A stretch of 64,000 nucleotides of DNA from Mycobacterium gordonae (GTDB taxonomy: Bacteria; Actinomycetota; Actinomycetes; Mycobacteriales; Mycobacteriaceae): the NCBI RefSeq assembly GCF_002101675.1, contig NZ_LQOY01000015.1, positions 1 through 64,000 of the forward strand. The letters are read 5' to 3'. Shown here piece after piece: positions 27,477 through 37,160 of this stretch. Both the position numbers and the translations under genes were made by a program. Within the stretch, counting starts at the first letter, position 1, and every line of letters starts with the position of its first letter. A model generated the notes under the pieces. It saw nothing but the letters and a program-made list of their open reading frames with translations, did no database searches and had not been told where the DNA came from.

Positions 27477-27863
27477 ATGTCTGTGACCCAAGCATGGCTG
27501 AAAAGCGGAAACGCAGAGTTCAACGCTCAGTGGGAACACGGTTCGGGCATGGTCAGCGCGCACGGCGAGCTTGATGCCGCCAACGCCGACCAGCTGGCCG
27601 AATACGTCGGACGCTGCATCCAGCACTGCCGCTGGCTGACACTTGATCTGACTGGCCTCAAATTCATTGGCACCGCAGGGTTTTCGGCCCTGCACCGAAT
27701 CAATGTGGCGTGTTCGGCGGCCGACGTGCGCTGGGCGCTGGTGCCCAGCGTGGCAGTGTCCCGGCTACTGCGCGTCTGCGACCCCGACGGTGTGTTGCCG
27801 ACGGCCGAGCCGAAGCGCCGCACGCAGGCGGGCCTACTCCAGTTGATCCCGGAGTCGAGCTAG
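27477..27863 (+). CDS. STAS-domain anti-anti-sigma factor-like protein
   Basis: 128 residues with one STAS domain. MVSAHGELDAANADQLAEYV matches the N-terminal strand-helix and LTLDLTGLKFIGTAGFSAL matches the phosphorylation-site loop, where Thr stands at the position of the usual Ser. Such proteins free a sigma factor by binding its anti-sigma kinase when unphosphorylated. It ends inside sigF in convergent orientation (30-base overlap), so an action on RsbW/SigF is an obvious hypothesis but not proven. It resembles RsfA/RsfB only at the family level. The TGGAG sequence before the ATG supports the start. Confidence 0.85.
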   Translation: MSVTQAWLKSGNAEFNAQWEHGSGMVSAHGELDAANADQLAEYVGRCIQHCRWLTLDLTGLKFIGTAGFSALHRINVACSAADVRWALVPSVAVSRLLRVCDPDGVLPTAEPKRRTQAGLLQLIPESS

Positions 27864-28622
27864 CGATTTGGCTAGCAGGCGGGATACGTGCATCTGTGAG
27901 ATGCCGACCCGCTCGGCGATCTGCGTCTGCGTCATCGACTCAAAGAACCGCAGTACCAAGACCATTCGTTCCCGCTCCGGCAGCGCCTCCAGCAGCGGGC
28001 GCAGCGCCTCGCGGTTCTCGATGCGGTCCAGGCCCTGGTCGACGTCGCCCAGGGTGTCGGCGATCGCGCGGGCATCGTCGTCTTCGTTGCCGCCACCGCT
28101 GTCGATGGACAGCGTGTTGTAGGAGCTGCCGGCGACCAGACCCTCGACCACCTCGGCGCGGTCCATGCCCAGTTCGGCGGCAAGCTCGGTCGCGGTCGGC
28201 GCCCGGCCCAGTCGCTGGGACAACTCGGCGGTGGCGGTGCCCAGGCGCAGGTGCAGTTCTTTCAGCCGGCGCGGAACCTTGACCGACCAGCTGTTGTCGC
28301 GGAAGTGCCGTCGTACCTCACCCATGATGGTGGGCACGGCGAAAGAGACGAAGTCCGAACCGGTTTCGACGTCGAAGCGGACGACGGCGTTGACCAGGCC
28401 GACGCGCGCCACCTGAATCAGGTCGTCGCGCGGTTCGCCACGGCCCTCGAACCGCCGGGCGATGTGATCGGCCAACGGTAGGCAGCGCTCCACGATCTTG
28501 TCCTGATGGCGCTGGAACTCCGCCGAGCCGGCGGCGAAGCCGGCCAGCTCACGGAACATGTCCGGGACATCGGCGTATTCGTTGGGACGCGAACTGGAAC
28601 CGCCGGCAGTTTGCTCTGTCAA
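27834..28622 (-). CDS. sigF: Stress-response sigma factor SigF
   Basis: 262 residues, group 3 (sigma-B/F type). Region 2 includes RCLPLADHIARRFEGRGEPRDDLIQ (in pieces) and VRFDVETGSDFVSFAVPTI; region 3 follows; region 4 ends in MTQTQIAERVGISQMHVSRLL, the -35 recognition helix-turn-helix. It directs polymerase to GTTT-N15/16-GGGTAT promoters and is held by RsbW. The start is a TTG 7 bases after the rsbW stop; no in-frame ATG or GTG lies closer. Ortholog of Rv3286c. The 3' end is antisense to the STAS gene by 30 bases. Confidence 0.95.
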   Translation of the reverse strand: MTEQTAGGSSSRPNEYADVPDMFRELAGFAAGSAEFQRHQDKIVERCLPLADHIARRFEGRGEPRDDLIQVARVGLVNAVVRFDVETGSDFVSFAVPTIMGEVRRHFRDNSWSVKVPRRLKELHLRLGTATAELSQRLGRAPTATELAAELGMDRAEVVEGLVAGSSYNTLSIDSGGGNEDDDARAIADTLGDVDQGLDRIENREALRPLLEALPERERMVLVLRFFESMTQTQIAERVGISQMHVSRLLAKSLARLRDQLE

Positions 28623-28629
28623 CTGGCAG

Positions 28630-29067
28630 TCACTTACTGGGGGCCGCCCGTCGCGCGGTCAGCGAGATGCCGAAGACACTGCCCGCGGCATCAGGCTCGC
28701 GACCGTCATGGAAAGTCTGGACATCGTCGGCCAGAGAGGTCAGGACATGCCAGCTGAAGCTGCCCGGAGCCACCACGTCGTGGGTGTCGCAGGCCGCGGA
28801 CGCCTCCACCACAAGCTCCTCGTCCCGTGGGTCGACCACCAGGGTCAGGATCGCACCGGGTGTCGCCGAGCGGATCAGCCTCGTACACGCCTCGTCGACC
28901 GCCAGGCGCAGGTCCGCGACGGCGTCGAAGTCCAAGTCCTCGAAGGTGCCGATGGCACCGACCAGGGTGCGCAGCATCGCCAGGTTCTCCAGGCGTGCGG
29001 CAACGTTCAGTTCGACGGCGCGGTAACCGCGTTGGCGCCCGTCAGCGCGCTGATCCGCATCGGTCAT
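28630..29067 (-). CDS. rsbW: Anti-sigma-F factor RsbW (UsfX)
   Basis: 145 residues, GHKL ATPase-type anti-sigma factor. The N-box region LRLAVDEACTRLIRSATPGA and the C-terminal segment SWHVLTSLADDVQTF are typical; the N-box has Thr where Asn is usual. It binds SigF and is released by anti-anti-sigma partners. The ATG at 29067 gives the family length; longer frames run into non-coding DNA. A GGGAGGCC sequence just before the ATG can serve as ribosome-binding site. It forms an operon with sigF, and a sigma-F promoter match lies 327 bases upstream. Confidence 0.92.
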   Translation of the reverse strand: MTDADQRADGRQRGYRAVELNVAARLENLAMLRTLVGAIGTFEDLDFDAVADLRLAVDEACTRLIRSATPGAILTLVVDPRDEELVVEASAACDTHDVVAPGSFSWHVLTSLADDVQTFHDGREPDAAGSVFGISLTARRAAPSK

Positions 29068-29162
29068 GTGGCCTCCCGGCAATATTCGGCCGACACTACT
29101 CCTGGCAGGGGTCCGGGCAGCGGCGCCGGATTGCGGCCCGCCGTGGACCAAGGGGTCGAGCC

Positions 29163-29188
29163 GGTTGGTCATGATCGCCACCGGGTAT
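29163..29188 (+). promoter_or_regulatory. Sigma-F-like promoter on the + strand
   Basis: GGTTG-N15-GGGTAT differs from the GGTTT-N15-GGGTAT consensus at one base. It reads rightward, away from rsbW, into a small hydrophobic ORF. Confidence 0.45.
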
Positions 29189-29252
29189 TCAACCAGTTGC
29201 GGGCGACGTAGACATAACCGACACAGTCCGTACGCGCCGCATTGAGCGCGAC

Positions 29253-29348
29253 GTGGTTTTTGCCGGGGTGATGCTGGTCGTTCTGATCGTGGTCGCAATA
29301 GGGGTCTGTGTCGGTGCTGTCGTGATTGTGTTCCCCATGATGGGGTAA
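29253..29348 (+). CDS. Putative small membrane protein (about 31 aa)
   Basis: From a GTG at 29253 (or ATG at 29271) to TAA at 29346 the frame encodes a single strongly hydrophobic helix, LVVLIVVAIGVCVGAVVIVF. The open frame extends back to 29175 with TDTVRTRRIERDVVF, a basic stretch that would fit a cytoplasmic anchor, but no standard start codon is found there. A sigma-F-like box lies 65-90 bases upstream. A His/Asp-rich antisense frame exists because complements of Val/Ile codons read as His, Asp and Asn; it is an artefact. Confidence 0.4.
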   Translation: MVFAGVMLVVLIVVAIGVCVGAVVIVFPMMG

Positions 29349-29393
29349 CCACGCTGGCGCAAGACTGCCGGTACTCATCATGGTCCAGACCTG

Positions 29394-29420
29394 ATACCCA
29401 GTTGTCGCCGCTGATAAAAC
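29394..29420 (-). promoter_or_regulatory. Sigma-F consensus promoter upstream of rsbW-sigF
   Basis: On the minus strand GTTT (29420-29417), a 17-base spacer, and GGGTAT (29399-29394). Both hexamer cores are perfect; the spacer is at the long end. It would drive rsbW-sigF with a leader of about 320 bases and so auto-amplify sigma-F. No other ORF on this strand uses it. Confidence 0.6.
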
Positions 29421-29585
29421 TACGCCGACCAGGTTTTCCGGTGTGACCTTGCCGACGCAACCCGACGCTACCGCGGATGCGGGGCCGAAGAAACCGGCGC
29501 TTCGCCGGCCGGCCGAGACAGCCCTGCAGGCCCGCCCTGCGAGTGATGCCCGGCGCCGAACGCCGCACGGGACGCAGGCAGATAT

Positions 29586-29975
29586 CTACAGCGCCAGCGC
29601 CAGAGCCGGCCCGGCGATGTGCGGCATGCTCATGGAAAGGGCCACCAGCATCAGCGTCAGCAGGAACCAACCGGCACCGTGCCAACCCCACCAGGTGCCG
29701 TGGTGTCGCCAGACCCGGTAGGTACGCAGGAAAGCCCACAGTCCGGCGATCAGCAGGATCAGCGGACCGCCGACTGCCAGCATCGTCCGTTCCGGCGGAC
29801 CGCATGCCACGGTGTCCGTGCTGGCCCCGCCGCAGGTGCTCACCCACAAGGCCGCTATCACCACGAATCCCACGCCGGCGGCAGTGGCCAGTGCGGCGAA
29901 GCGGATGGCGGCATGAACCTCTTTATCGTCCGCAGCCGCGCGGTCACCGCGCAACCTCTCGTCTGCTGTATGCAT
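29586..29975 (-). CDS. Small integral membrane protein, probably sigma-F regulated
   Basis: 129 residues, family not recognised. A charged N-terminus (ADERLRGDRAAADDKEVHAA) is followed by three hydrophobic segments at about 23-44, 62-82 and 97-118 (AGVGFVVIAALWVSTC; MLAVGGPLILLIAGLWAFL; GWFLLTLMLVALSMSM), with a Trp/His-rich loop (RHHGTWWGWHGAGW) between the last two. It lies where usfY is found in M. tuberculosis, but the sequence does not look like UsfY as I remember it. The ATG at 29975 has AGAGGTG five bases upstream. A sigma-F promoter match lies 75 bases upstream. Confidence 0.75.
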   Translation of the reverse strand: MHTADERLRGDRAAADDKEVHAAIRFAALATAAGVGFVVIAALWVSTCGGASTDTVACGPPERTMLAVGGPLILLIAGLWAFLRTYRVWRHHGTWWGWHGAGWFLLTLMLVALSMSMPHIAGPALALAL

Positions 29976-30049
29976 CGGAGCACCTCTGTATCTCGCCAAT
30001 CGTTCGCGGCAGCTGCCCTTTTCCTTCGCCGCAATGCGTTTTCGTTCAG

Positions 30050-30075
30050 TACCCCAAGCGGTCGCCGAGCAAACC
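30050..30075 (-). promoter_or_regulatory. Sigma-F-like promoter of the small membrane protein gene
   Basis: On the minus strand GTTT (30075-30072), 16-base spacer, GGGTAC (30055-30050); one mismatch to GGGTAT. The ATG it would serve is at 29975. Confidence 0.55.
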
Positions 30076-30175
30076 GGCTGCGGCCCATTTCACAGCGCCG
30101 GCCCGCGCCGGACGCATCCGGGTAGGGGCAAGAAAACGGAACCAGATTCGGCTTAACCGTCCGCCCCGGCGGCGG

Positions 30176-30199
30176 CGATATCCACCGTGAGTAATATCG
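30176..30199. promoter_or_regulatory. Likely TetR operator overlapping a leaderless promoter
   Basis: CGATAT-N12-ATATCG is a perfect inverted repeat. Its right arm overlaps TAATAT (30192-30197), a -10 box 8 bases before the ATG of the TetR gene. Binding here would block transcription, as expected for autorepression. Confidence 0.55.
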
Positions 30200-30205
30200 A
30201 TCCTT

Positions 30206-30883
30206 ATGGCGACAGCCAGGAGGCGGTTATCCCCCGAGGATCGACGCGCCGAACTGCTCGCTCTGGGGGCGGAAGTCTTCGGTAAGCGACCCTACGACGA
30301 GGTGCGGATCGACGAGATTGCCGAACGCGCCGGTGTTTCGCGCGCGCTCATGTACCACTACTTCCCGGACAAGCGGGCGTTCTTCGCCGCGGTGGTCAAG
30401 GACGAGGCGGACCGGCTCTACGCGGCAACCAACACCCAGCCTTCCCCCGGCATGACGATGTTCGAGGAGATCCGGATGGGCGTGCTGGCCTACATGGCCT
30501 ACCACGAACAAAATCCGGAGGCCGCCTGGGCGGCCTACGTGGGGCTAGGCCGTTCCGACCCGGTTCTGCTCGGCATCGACGACGAAGCCAAGAACCGCCA
30601 GATGGAACACATCATGACCCGCATCGGGGAAGTCGTAGGCGGGATTCCGGGGCAGGCCGCCCTGGAACCCGAGGTGGAGCGCGACCTGCGCGTCATCCTC
30701 AACGGCTGGCTGGCCTTCACGTTCGAAACCTGTCGGCAGCGGATCATGGATCAGACGCTGGAGGCCGACCGGCTCGCCGATGCCTGCGCGCACACCCTGC
30801 TCGACGCGATCGCCCGGGTTCCGCAGATCCCACCGCAACTGGCCGAGGCCATGGCCACCGCACGGTTCAAGCCGCAGCTCTGA
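30206..30883 (+). CDS. TetR-family transcriptional regulator (Rv3295-like)
   Basis: 225 residues. The DNA-binding domain is at about 10-58: SPEDRRAELLALGAEVFGK, then IDEIAERAGVSRALMYHYF and PDKRAFFAAVVKDE. The C-terminal domain (about 75-210) has several Met and aromatic residues lining a likely hydrophobic pocket; the ligand is unknown. It precedes lhr by 33 bases on the same strand, the same pair as Rv3295-Rv3296. A perfect inverted repeat overlapping its own -10 box suggests autorepression. Confidence 0.9.
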   Translation: MATARRRLSPEDRRAELLALGAEVFGKRPYDEVRIDEIAERAGVSRALMYHYFPDKRAFFAAVVKDEADRLYAATNTQPSPGMTMFEEIRMGVLAYMAYHEQNPEAAWAAYVGLGRSDPVLLGIDDEAKNRQMEHIMTRIGEVVGGIPGQAALEPEVERDLRVILNGWLAFTFETCRQRIMDQTLEADRLADACAHTLLDAIARVPQIPPQLAEAMATARFKPQL

Positions 30884-30916
30884 TCACTTGTCAGTGCCCA
30901 TTGGCACCATGACAAG

Positions 30917-33900
30917 GTGAGCACTTTTTCGCCGCCGCCCGGGCTGGTGCAATTCAGCGCGATCACCCGCGACTGGTTCACCAGCACCTTCGCCGCGCCC
31001 ACCACCGCGCAGGCGCAGGCCTGGACCGCGATCGCCAACGGCGACAACACCCTCGTCATCGCGCCGACCGGTTCGGGTAAGACCCTTGCCGCATTCCTGT
31101 GGGCTTTAGACAACCTCGCCAGCCTCGCCGCGCCGGAGCGGCCGCGCGGCACCCGCGTGTTGTACGTGTCGCCGCTTAAGGCGCTCGCGGTAGACGTCGA
31201 ACGAAACCTTCGCACCCCGCTGGCCGGACTTACCCGGCTCGCCCAGGTCCGCGGTCTGCCCGCGCCCGCAATCAGCGTGGGCGTGCGGTCCGGAGATACG
31301 TCGCCCGCGCAGCGCCGCCAGCTCATCACCTCACCGCCCGACGTATTGATCACCACACCGGAGTCGTTGTTCTTGATGCTGACCTCTGCGGCCCGGGAAA
31401 CCCTGGCCGGCGTGCAGACGGTCATCGTCGACGAGATTCACGCCATCGCGGCCACCAAGCGGGGCGCACATCTGGCTCTATCGCTGGAACGGCTGGACGA
31501 GCTGCGGGAGGGGCGGGGAGCCCAGCGCATCGGCCTGTCGGCCACCGTGCGCCCGCCCGAGGAGCTGGCACGGTTCCTGTCCGGGCAGGCGCCGACCACG
31601 ATTGTGGCGCCGCCGTCGGCCAAGACGGTTGAGCTGTCGGTGCAGGTGCCGGTGCCCGACATGGCCAACCTGGCCAACAACTCGATCTGGCCCGACGTCG
31701 AGGCCCGGCTGGTCGACCTGGTCGAATCGCACAACTCGACCATCGTGTTCGCCAATTCGCGGCGGCTGGCCGAACGACTTACCGCCCGCCTCAACGAGAT
31801 TCACGCCGAGCGCGCCGGTGTGGAGCTGTCGACGGGCGGCAATCCGCAGGTGGCCGGTGGTGCGCCGGCTTATGTGATGGGCAGCGGCCAGAGCTTCGGC
31901 GCGCCCACGCTGCTGGCCCGCGCCCACCACGGATCGGTCAGCAAGGAACAGCGGGCGATCGTCGAGGAGGACCTAAAAAGCGGGCAGCTCAAGGCGGTGG
32001 TGGCCACCTCCAGCCTCGAACTGGGCATCGACATGGGCGCGGTCGACCTCGTGATCCAGGTAGAGGCACCGCCGTCGGTGGCCAGCGGCCTGCAGCGCAT
32101 CGGGCGGGCCGGTCATCAGGTCGGCGAGGTCTCCCGCGGGGTGTTGTTTCCAAAACACCGCACCGACCTGATCGGCTGCGCGGTGAGCGTGCAGCGGATG
32201 CTCACCGGGCAGATCGAGACCATGCGGGTGCCCACCAACCCACTCGACATCCTGGCCCAGCACACGGTGGCCGCGGCAGCGCTGGAGCCTCTGGACGCCG
32301 ACCGCTGGTTCGACACCGTGCGGCGCAGCGCGCCGTTCGCGACGCTGCCGCGCAGTGTGTTCGAGGCGACCCTGGATCTGCTGTCCGGCAAGTACCCGTC
32401 GACCGACTTCGCCGAGCTGCGGCCGCGGCTGGTGTACGACCGCGATAACGGCACGCTCACCGCGCGCCCCGGCGCCCAACGGTTGGCGGTCACCTCCGGT
32501 GGCGCCATTCCGGACCGCGGGCTGTTCGCCGTCTACCTCGCCACCGATTCCGAAAAGCCGTCGCGGGTCGGCGAACTGGACGAGGAGATGGTGTACGAGT
32601 CCCGCCCGGGCGATGTCATCGCGCTGGGCGCCACCAGTTGGCGCATCGTCGAGATCACCCACGACCGGGTGCTGGTGGTCCCCGCGCCCGGGCAGCCGGC
32701 CCGATTGCCGTTCTGGCGCGGCGACAACGCCGGCCGCCCCGCCGAGCTCGGCGCCGCACTGGGTGCGCTCACCGGTGAACTGGCCGCCCTGACTCGAGAA
32801 GAATTCGATAAGCGTTGTGCGGGTTGGGGTTTCGACGAGTACGCTCGGGACAACCTGTGGGGGCTGTTGGACGAGCAGCGCGCCGCGACCCGGGTGGTGC
32901 CCACCGATACGACGCTGCTGGTCGAGCGGTTCCGGGACGAGCTGGGGGACTGGCGGGTGGTGCTGCACTCGCCGTACGGTCTGCAGGTGCACGGCCCGCT
33001 GGCGCTGGCGGTGGGCCGGCGGCTGCGGGAACGCTACGGCATCGACGAGAAACCGACCGCCTCCGACGACGGCATCGTGGTGCGGCTGCCCGACACCGAG
33101 GAAGCACCGCCGGGAGCCGAGCTGTTCGTATTCGAACCCGATGAGATCGACCCGATCGTGACCGCCGAAGTCGGCGAATCCGCGCTGTTCGCCTCGCGGT
33201 TCCGGGAATCGGCCGCCCGTGCCCTGCTGCTGCCCCGCCGCCATCCCGGCAAGCGGTCGCCGCTGTGGCAGCAACGGCAGCGCGCCGCGCAACTGCTGGA
33301 GGTCGCGCGCAAGTACCCCGATTTTCCGATCGTGCTAGAGACCATCCGGGAATGTCTGCAAGACGTCTACGACGTGCCGACGCTCACCACCCTCATGGCG
33401 CAGATCGCCCAGCGAAAGGTTCGGGTGTTAGAAGCCGAGACCGACCGTCCGTCACCGTTCGCCGCGTCGCTGCTGTTCGGTTACGTCGGCGCGTTCATGT
33501 ACGAGGGCGATGCCCCGCTGGCCGAGCGGCGCGCGGCGGCACTATCGCTGGACAGCACCCTGCTGGCCGAGCTGCTCGGTCGCGTCGAACTGCGCGAGCT
33601 GCTCGATCCCGACGTCATCGCCGGCACCGGGCGTCAATTGCAGCACCTCTCGTCGGACCGGGCCGCACGCGACGCCGAGGGCGTCGCCGACCTGTTGCGG
33701 CTGCTGGGGCCGCTGACCGAGGAGGAGGTCGCCGCGCGCGCGAGCGCGCTGGACGTCGGGGGCTGGCTGGAGGGATTGCGCGCCGCGCGCCGGGCGCTGA
33801 CGGTGTCCTTTGCGGGGCGCAGCTGGTGGGTCGCTGTCGAGGACATCGGTCGGCTCCGCGACGGGGTGGGAGCGGCGGTCCCGGTGGGCCTGCCGGCGGC

Positions 33901-35455
33901 GTTCACCGAATCGGTGGCCGACCCCCTGGGCGAACTACTGGGCCGTTACGCGCGCACCCACACACCGTTCACCACCGCCGAAGCCGCCGCGCGGTTCGGC
34001 TTGGGGTTGCGGGTAACCGCCGATGTGCTGGGCCGCCTGTGTGCCGACGGGCGGCTGGTCCGCGGCGAGTTCGTCGCCGCGGCGGCCGGGGGCGTGGGCT
34101 CGGAGCAGTGGTGCGATGCCGACGTGCTGCGGATTCTGCGGCGCCGTTCGCTGGCCGCGCTGCGCGCCCAGGTCGAGCCGGTCAGCACGGCCGCCTACGG
34201 ACGCTTCCTGCCGGCCTGGCATCAGGTGGGCGCCACCGATACCGGAGTGGACCGGTTGGCGGGGGTGATCGATCAGCTGGCCGGGGTACGGATCCCGGCG
34301 TCGGCGCTGGAGCCGCTGGTGCTGGGACCGCGCGTGCGCGACTACTCCCCCGCGATGCTCGACGAGCTGCTGGCCACGGGTGAGGTCACCTGGTCGGGTG
34401 CTGGGTCGATTTCGGGCAGCGACGGCTGGATCGCCCTGCATCCCGCCGACTCCGCGCCGCTCACGTTGTTCCCCGCCGCGGAGATCGAGTTCACCGACGT
34501 GCACCGCGAGATCCTGAACACGCTGTCCGGTGGCGGCGCGTACTTCTTCCGCCAGCTTGCCGGGGCGGCTGGTTCCGAGGCTGAGCTGAAAGCCGCGCTC
34601 TGGGAGCTGGTCTGGGCGGGCTGGGTCACCGGCGACACTTTTGCTCCGGTGCGCGCGCTGCTGGGCGGCAGCGCGGGCCCGCGTAAGCGGTCGGCGCCGG
34701 CGCACCGCATGCAACGCGCGCCGCGGCTGAGCCGCTACAGCGTGGCGCACGCGCAGGTACGCAGCGCGGATCCGACGGTGGCCGGGCGGTGGTCGGCGCT
34801 ACCTCCGCCGGAGCCCGACTCGACGCTGCGCGCCCATTTCCAGGCCGAGTTGCTGTTGAACCGCCACGGCGTGCTGACCAAGGGCGCGGTGGCCGCCGAG
34901 GGCGTTCCGGGCGGCTTCGCGACCCTCTACAAGGTGCTGAGCGCTTTCGAAGACGCGGGGCGCTGCCAGCGCGGCTATTTCGTCGAGTCGCTGGGCGGTG
35001 CGCAGTTCGCGGTCGCCTCAACCGTGGACCGGCTGCGCAGCTACCTCGACGGGGTGGATCCGCAACGACCGGATTACCGCGCGGTCGTGCTGGCCGCCAC
35101 CGACCCGGCCAATCCGTACGGCGCGGCGCTGCCCTGGCCCACGGCCCACGCCGAGGGTTCGGCGCGGCCGGGCCGCAAAGCCGGGGCGCTGGTGGTGTTG
35201 GTCGACGGCGAGCTGTGCTGGTTCTCCGAACGCGGCGGACGGTCGCTGTTGACGTTCACCGACGACCCCGATGCCAGCCATGCCGCGGCCGTCTCCCTGG
35301 CCGAACTCGTCTCGGCCCGGCGGGTGGCATCCCTTCTGGTGGAGCGCGTCAACGGGGTGTCGGTGCTGACGCCCGACGGGCCGGCCGCGGTGGCCCTCGA
35401 CGCCCTGGTGGACGCCGGGTTCTCCCGCACCCCACGCGGATTGCGGCTGCGGTAG
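30917..35455 (+). CDS. lhr: Lhr large helicase-related ATP-dependent DNA helicase
   Basis: 1512 residues. The superfamily 2 core (about 30-450) has the Walker A motif [17 protein letters not shown] (DEVH-type box), [10 protein letters not shown] and [17 protein letters not shown] winged helix and the Lhr-specific core follow to about residue 860, and the long C-terminal region (about 870-1512) is that of full-length mycobacterial Lhr. It translocates 3' to 5' on single-stranded DNA, unwinding RNA:DNA hybrids, and is linked to DNA repair. The GTG at 30917 follows AAGG closely. The nei gene starts 5 bases after its stop, coupling helicase and repair glycosylase. Confidence 0.97.
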   Translation: MSTFSPPPGLVQFSAITRDWFTSTFAAPTTAQAQAWTAIANGDNTLVIAPTGSGKTLAAFLWALDNLASLAAPERPRGTRVLYVSPLKALAVDVERNLRTPLAGLTRLAQVRGLPAPAISVGVRSGDTSPAQRRQLITSPPDVLITTPESLFLMLTSAARETLAGVQTVIVDEIHAIAATKRGAHLALSLERLDELREGRGAQRIGLSATVRPPEELARFLSGQAPTTIVAPPSAKTVELSVQVPVPDMANLANNSIWPDVEARLVDLVESHNSTIVFANSRRLAERLTARLNEIHAERAGVELSTGGNPQVAGGAPAYVMGSGQSFGAPTLLARAHHGSVSKEQRAIVEEDLKSGQLKAVVATSSLELGIDMGAVDLVIQVEAPPSVASGLQRIGRAGHQVGEVSRGVLFPKHRTDLIGCAVSVQRMLTGQIETMRVPTNPLDILAQHTVAAAALEPLDADRWFDTVRRSAPFATLPRSVFEATLDLLSGKYPSTDFAELRPRLVYDRDNGTLTARPGAQRLAVTSGGAIPDRGLFAVYLATDSEKPSRVGELDEEMVYESRPGDVIALGATSWRIVEITHDRVLVVPAPGQPARLPFWRGDNAGRPAELGAALGALTGELAALTREEFDKRCAGWGFDEYARDNLWGLLDEQRAATRVVPTDTTLLVERFRDELGDWRVVLHSPYGLQVHGPLALAVGRRLRERYGIDEKPTASDDGIVVRLPDTEEAPPGAELFVFEPDEIDPIVTAEVGESALFASRFRESAARALLLPRRHPGKRSPLWQQRQRAAQLLEVARKYPDFPIVLETIRECLQDVYDVPTLTTLMAQIAQRKVRVLEAETDRPSPFAASLLFGYVGAFMYEGDAPLAERRAAALSLDSTLLAELLGRVELRELLDPDVIAGTGRQLQHLSSDRAARDAEGVADLLRLLGPLTEEEVAARASALDVGGWLEGLRAARRALTVSFAGRSWWVAVEDIGRLRDGVGAAVPVGLPAAFTESVADPLGELLGRYARTHTPFTTAEAAARFGLGLRVTADVLGRLCADGRLVRGEFVAAAAGGVGSEQWCDADVLRILRRRSLAALRAQVEPVSTAAYGRFLPAWHQVGATDTGVDRLAGVIDQLAGVRIPASALEPLVLGPRVRDYSPAMLDELLATGEVTWSGAGSISGSDGWIALHPADSAPLTLFPAAEIEFTDVHREILNTLSGGGAYFFRQLAGAAGSEAELKAALWELVWAGWVTGDTFAPVRALLGGSAGPRKRSAPAHRMQRAPRLSRYSVAHAQVRSADPTVAGRWSALPPPEPDSTLRAHFQAELLLNRHGVLTKGAVAAEGVPGGFATLYKVLSAFEDAGRCQRGYFVESLGGAQFAVASTVDRLRSYLDGVDPQRPDYRAVVLAATDPANPYGAALPWPTAHAEGSARPGRKAGALVVLVDGELCWFSERGGRSLLTFTDDPDASHAAAVSLAELVSARRVASLLVERVNGVSVLTPDGPAAVALDALVDAGFSRTPRGLRLR

Positions 35456-35459
35456 CGCG

Positions 35460-36209
35460 ATGCCCGAAGGCGACACCGTCTGGCACACCGCCGCCATGCT
35501 GCGAGAGCACCTGGTCGGTCGCACCCTGACCCGCTGCGATGTGCGGGTGCCCAAGTTCGCCACCGTGGACCTCACCGGGCAGGTGGTCGACGAAGTCCTC
35601 AGCCGGGGCAAGCACCTGTTCATCAGGGTGGGGCCGGCCAGCATCCACTCCCATCTGAAGATGGACGGGAGCTGGCGGGTCGGCCGTCAGCGGGTGGATC
35701 ACAGGGCGCGAATCATCCTGGAAGCCGGCGACATTCGAGCCGTCGGCATCGATCTGGGGGTGCTGGAAATCCTCGAGCGTGACCACGACGACGCCGCCGT
35801 CGCGCATCTGGGACCGGACCTGCTCGGCGACGACTGGAACCCGCAGCTCGCCGCCGCCAATCTCATCGCCGACCCGGACCGCGCGATCTCCGTTGCCTTG
35901 CTGGACCAGCGGGTCATGGCCGGGGTCGGCAATGTTTACAGCAACGAGCTCTGTTTCGTCTTCGGACACCTGCCCACCGCGCCGGTGCGCGACATCGCCG
36001 ACCCGCTGCGGCTTGTCTCCCGCGCTCGGGAGATGTTGTGGGCCAACCGCTCGCGTCGCAACCGCACCACCACCGGCGACACCCGGGCGGGCCGGCAGGT
36101 ATGGGTGTACGGGCGAGCCGGGCAGCCGTGCCGGCGCTGCGGCACACCCATCGCCTACGACGGTGACGCCGAGCGGGTGCAGTACTGGTGCCCCTGCTGC
36201 CAACGCTGA
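35460..36209 (+). CDS. nei: Endonuclease VIII-type DNA glycosylase Nei
   Basis: 249 residues, Fpg/Nei family. After removal of Met the catalytic Pro2-Glu3 is exposed ([12 protein letters not shown]). A helix-two-turn-helix is seen in [20 protein letters not shown], and a C-terminal zinc finger in [13 protein letters not shown] plus WCPCCQR. It removes oxidised pyrimidines and cleaves the abasic site. It follows lhr by 5 bases; ortholog by position of Rv3297. Confidence 0.95.
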   Translation: MPEGDTVWHTAAMLREHLVGRTLTRCDVRVPKFATVDLTGQVVDEVLSRGKHLFIRVGPASIHSHLKMDGSWRVGRQRVDHRARIILEAGDIRAVGIDLGVLEILERDHDDAAVAHLGPDLLGDDWNPQLAAANLIADPDRAISVALLDQRVMAGVGNVYSNELCFVFGHLPTAPVRDIADPLRLVSRAREMLWANRSRRNRTTTGDTRAGRQVWVYGRAGQPCRRCGTPIAYDGDAERVQYWCPCCQR

Positions 36210-36219
36210 GCGGTAGCAC

Positions 36220-37137
36220 TCAGTCGCGGCCGTGCGACAGGAAGAACTCCGCAATCACCTGTGAGCCGTCGAAGACCCGGGTGGTGGCTCCGATCACCGT
36301 CTTCGGCAGGTACTGCTTGCCGCCTGGCCAGGTGTGCCCGCCCTTCTCGATCTGGTACAGGATCACTTCGGTGCCGTCGGCGCACCCTTCGGAGTTGTAG
36401 CGGCGCACCACGGTCCCGTCGTTGACCGGCGGCATCTCCTCAACCGTCGGAGGGCCCTGGCAACGGTCGACGGCCCGCCACCGGTCCAGGAGGCTGGTGA
36501 CCGAGATGGCGTGGCTCAGCCCGCCGCGGCCCCGGACGTCGCCGCCGTTGTAGGGCACCACCGGATCGCCGGTGCCGTGCGCATCCAGCACCGACACCGG
36601 ACGCGACGGGTTGCAGCCCACGCCGACGCCGAGCGTTCCGGAGATCGGCGCGATCGCCGCGAACACGTCGGCGCGCTCGCAGGCCAGCCGATTGGACATG
36701 AATCCGCCGTTGGACATGCCGGTGGCGAAGACATGCCCCACCGGGACCTTGAAATCATCACGCAGCTTAGTCACTAGGGAGACCAGGAAACCGACGTCGT
36801 CGAGACGTTTCCGGTCGGCCGGTGCCGCGCCCCGCCCGTCGGCCCAGCTCTTGTCGTAGCCGTCGGGGTAGACCACCAGCAAACCGTTGGCGTCGGCGAC
36901 GGAGTCGAAATCGGTCAGCCCGCGCTGACCCGCGCCGGTGCCACCGCCGCCGTGCAGGTTGAGCACCAGCCCGACCGGCGGGCCCGGCGGTACGTGCACC
37001 AGGTAGGTCCGGTTCAGGCCGCCGTAGGGGAATATGCCCGCCTGATCGCGCGCACGCGCCGCCGCCACCTGCCGCTCGTTACATCCGACCAGACAGGCGA
37101 CCAGAACGGCCAGCGCGAGAAATCGCGGCCAGAGCAT
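36220..37137 (-). CDS. lpqC: Lipoprotein esterase LpqC (LpqC/PHB depolymerase type)
   Basis: 305 residues. A signal peptide ends in a lipobox with Cys (LAVLVACLVGC, Cys about 19), so the mature protein is lipid-anchored outside the membrane. The alpha/beta hydrolase has LNLHGGGGTGAG (oxyanion region), nucleophile Ser in ATGMSNGGFMS (GxSxG), Asp near DAHGTGDP and His in GGHTWPGG. Members are esterases, some acting on polyesters or acetylated sugars. The ATG at 37137 gives a normal lipoprotein signal. It lies 23 bases after the PPE gene on the same strand. Confidence 0.92.
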   Translation of the reverse strand: MLWPRFLALAVLVACLVGCNERQVAAARARDQAGIFPYGGLNRTYLVHVPPGPPVGLVLNLHGGGGTGAGQRGLTDFDSVADANGLLVVYPDGYDKSWADGRGAAPADRKRLDDVGFLVSLVTKLRDDFKVPVGHVFATGMSNGGFMSNRLACERADVFAAIAPISGTLGVGVGCNPSRPVSVLDAHGTGDPVVPYNGGDVRGRGGLSHAISVTSLLDRWRAVDRCQGPPTVEEMPPVNDGTVVRRYNSEGCADGTEVILYQIEKGGHTWPGGKQYLPKTVIGATTRVFDGSQVIAEFFLSHGRD

Positions 37138-37160
37138 GCCGTCAAACGTACCGACTCTGC

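Noticed and set aside
29169-29381. 70-codon His/Asp-rich minus-strand ORF
   Set aside because: Its composition is what the complement of a Val/Ile-rich membrane helix gives; the plus-strand frame is more credible.
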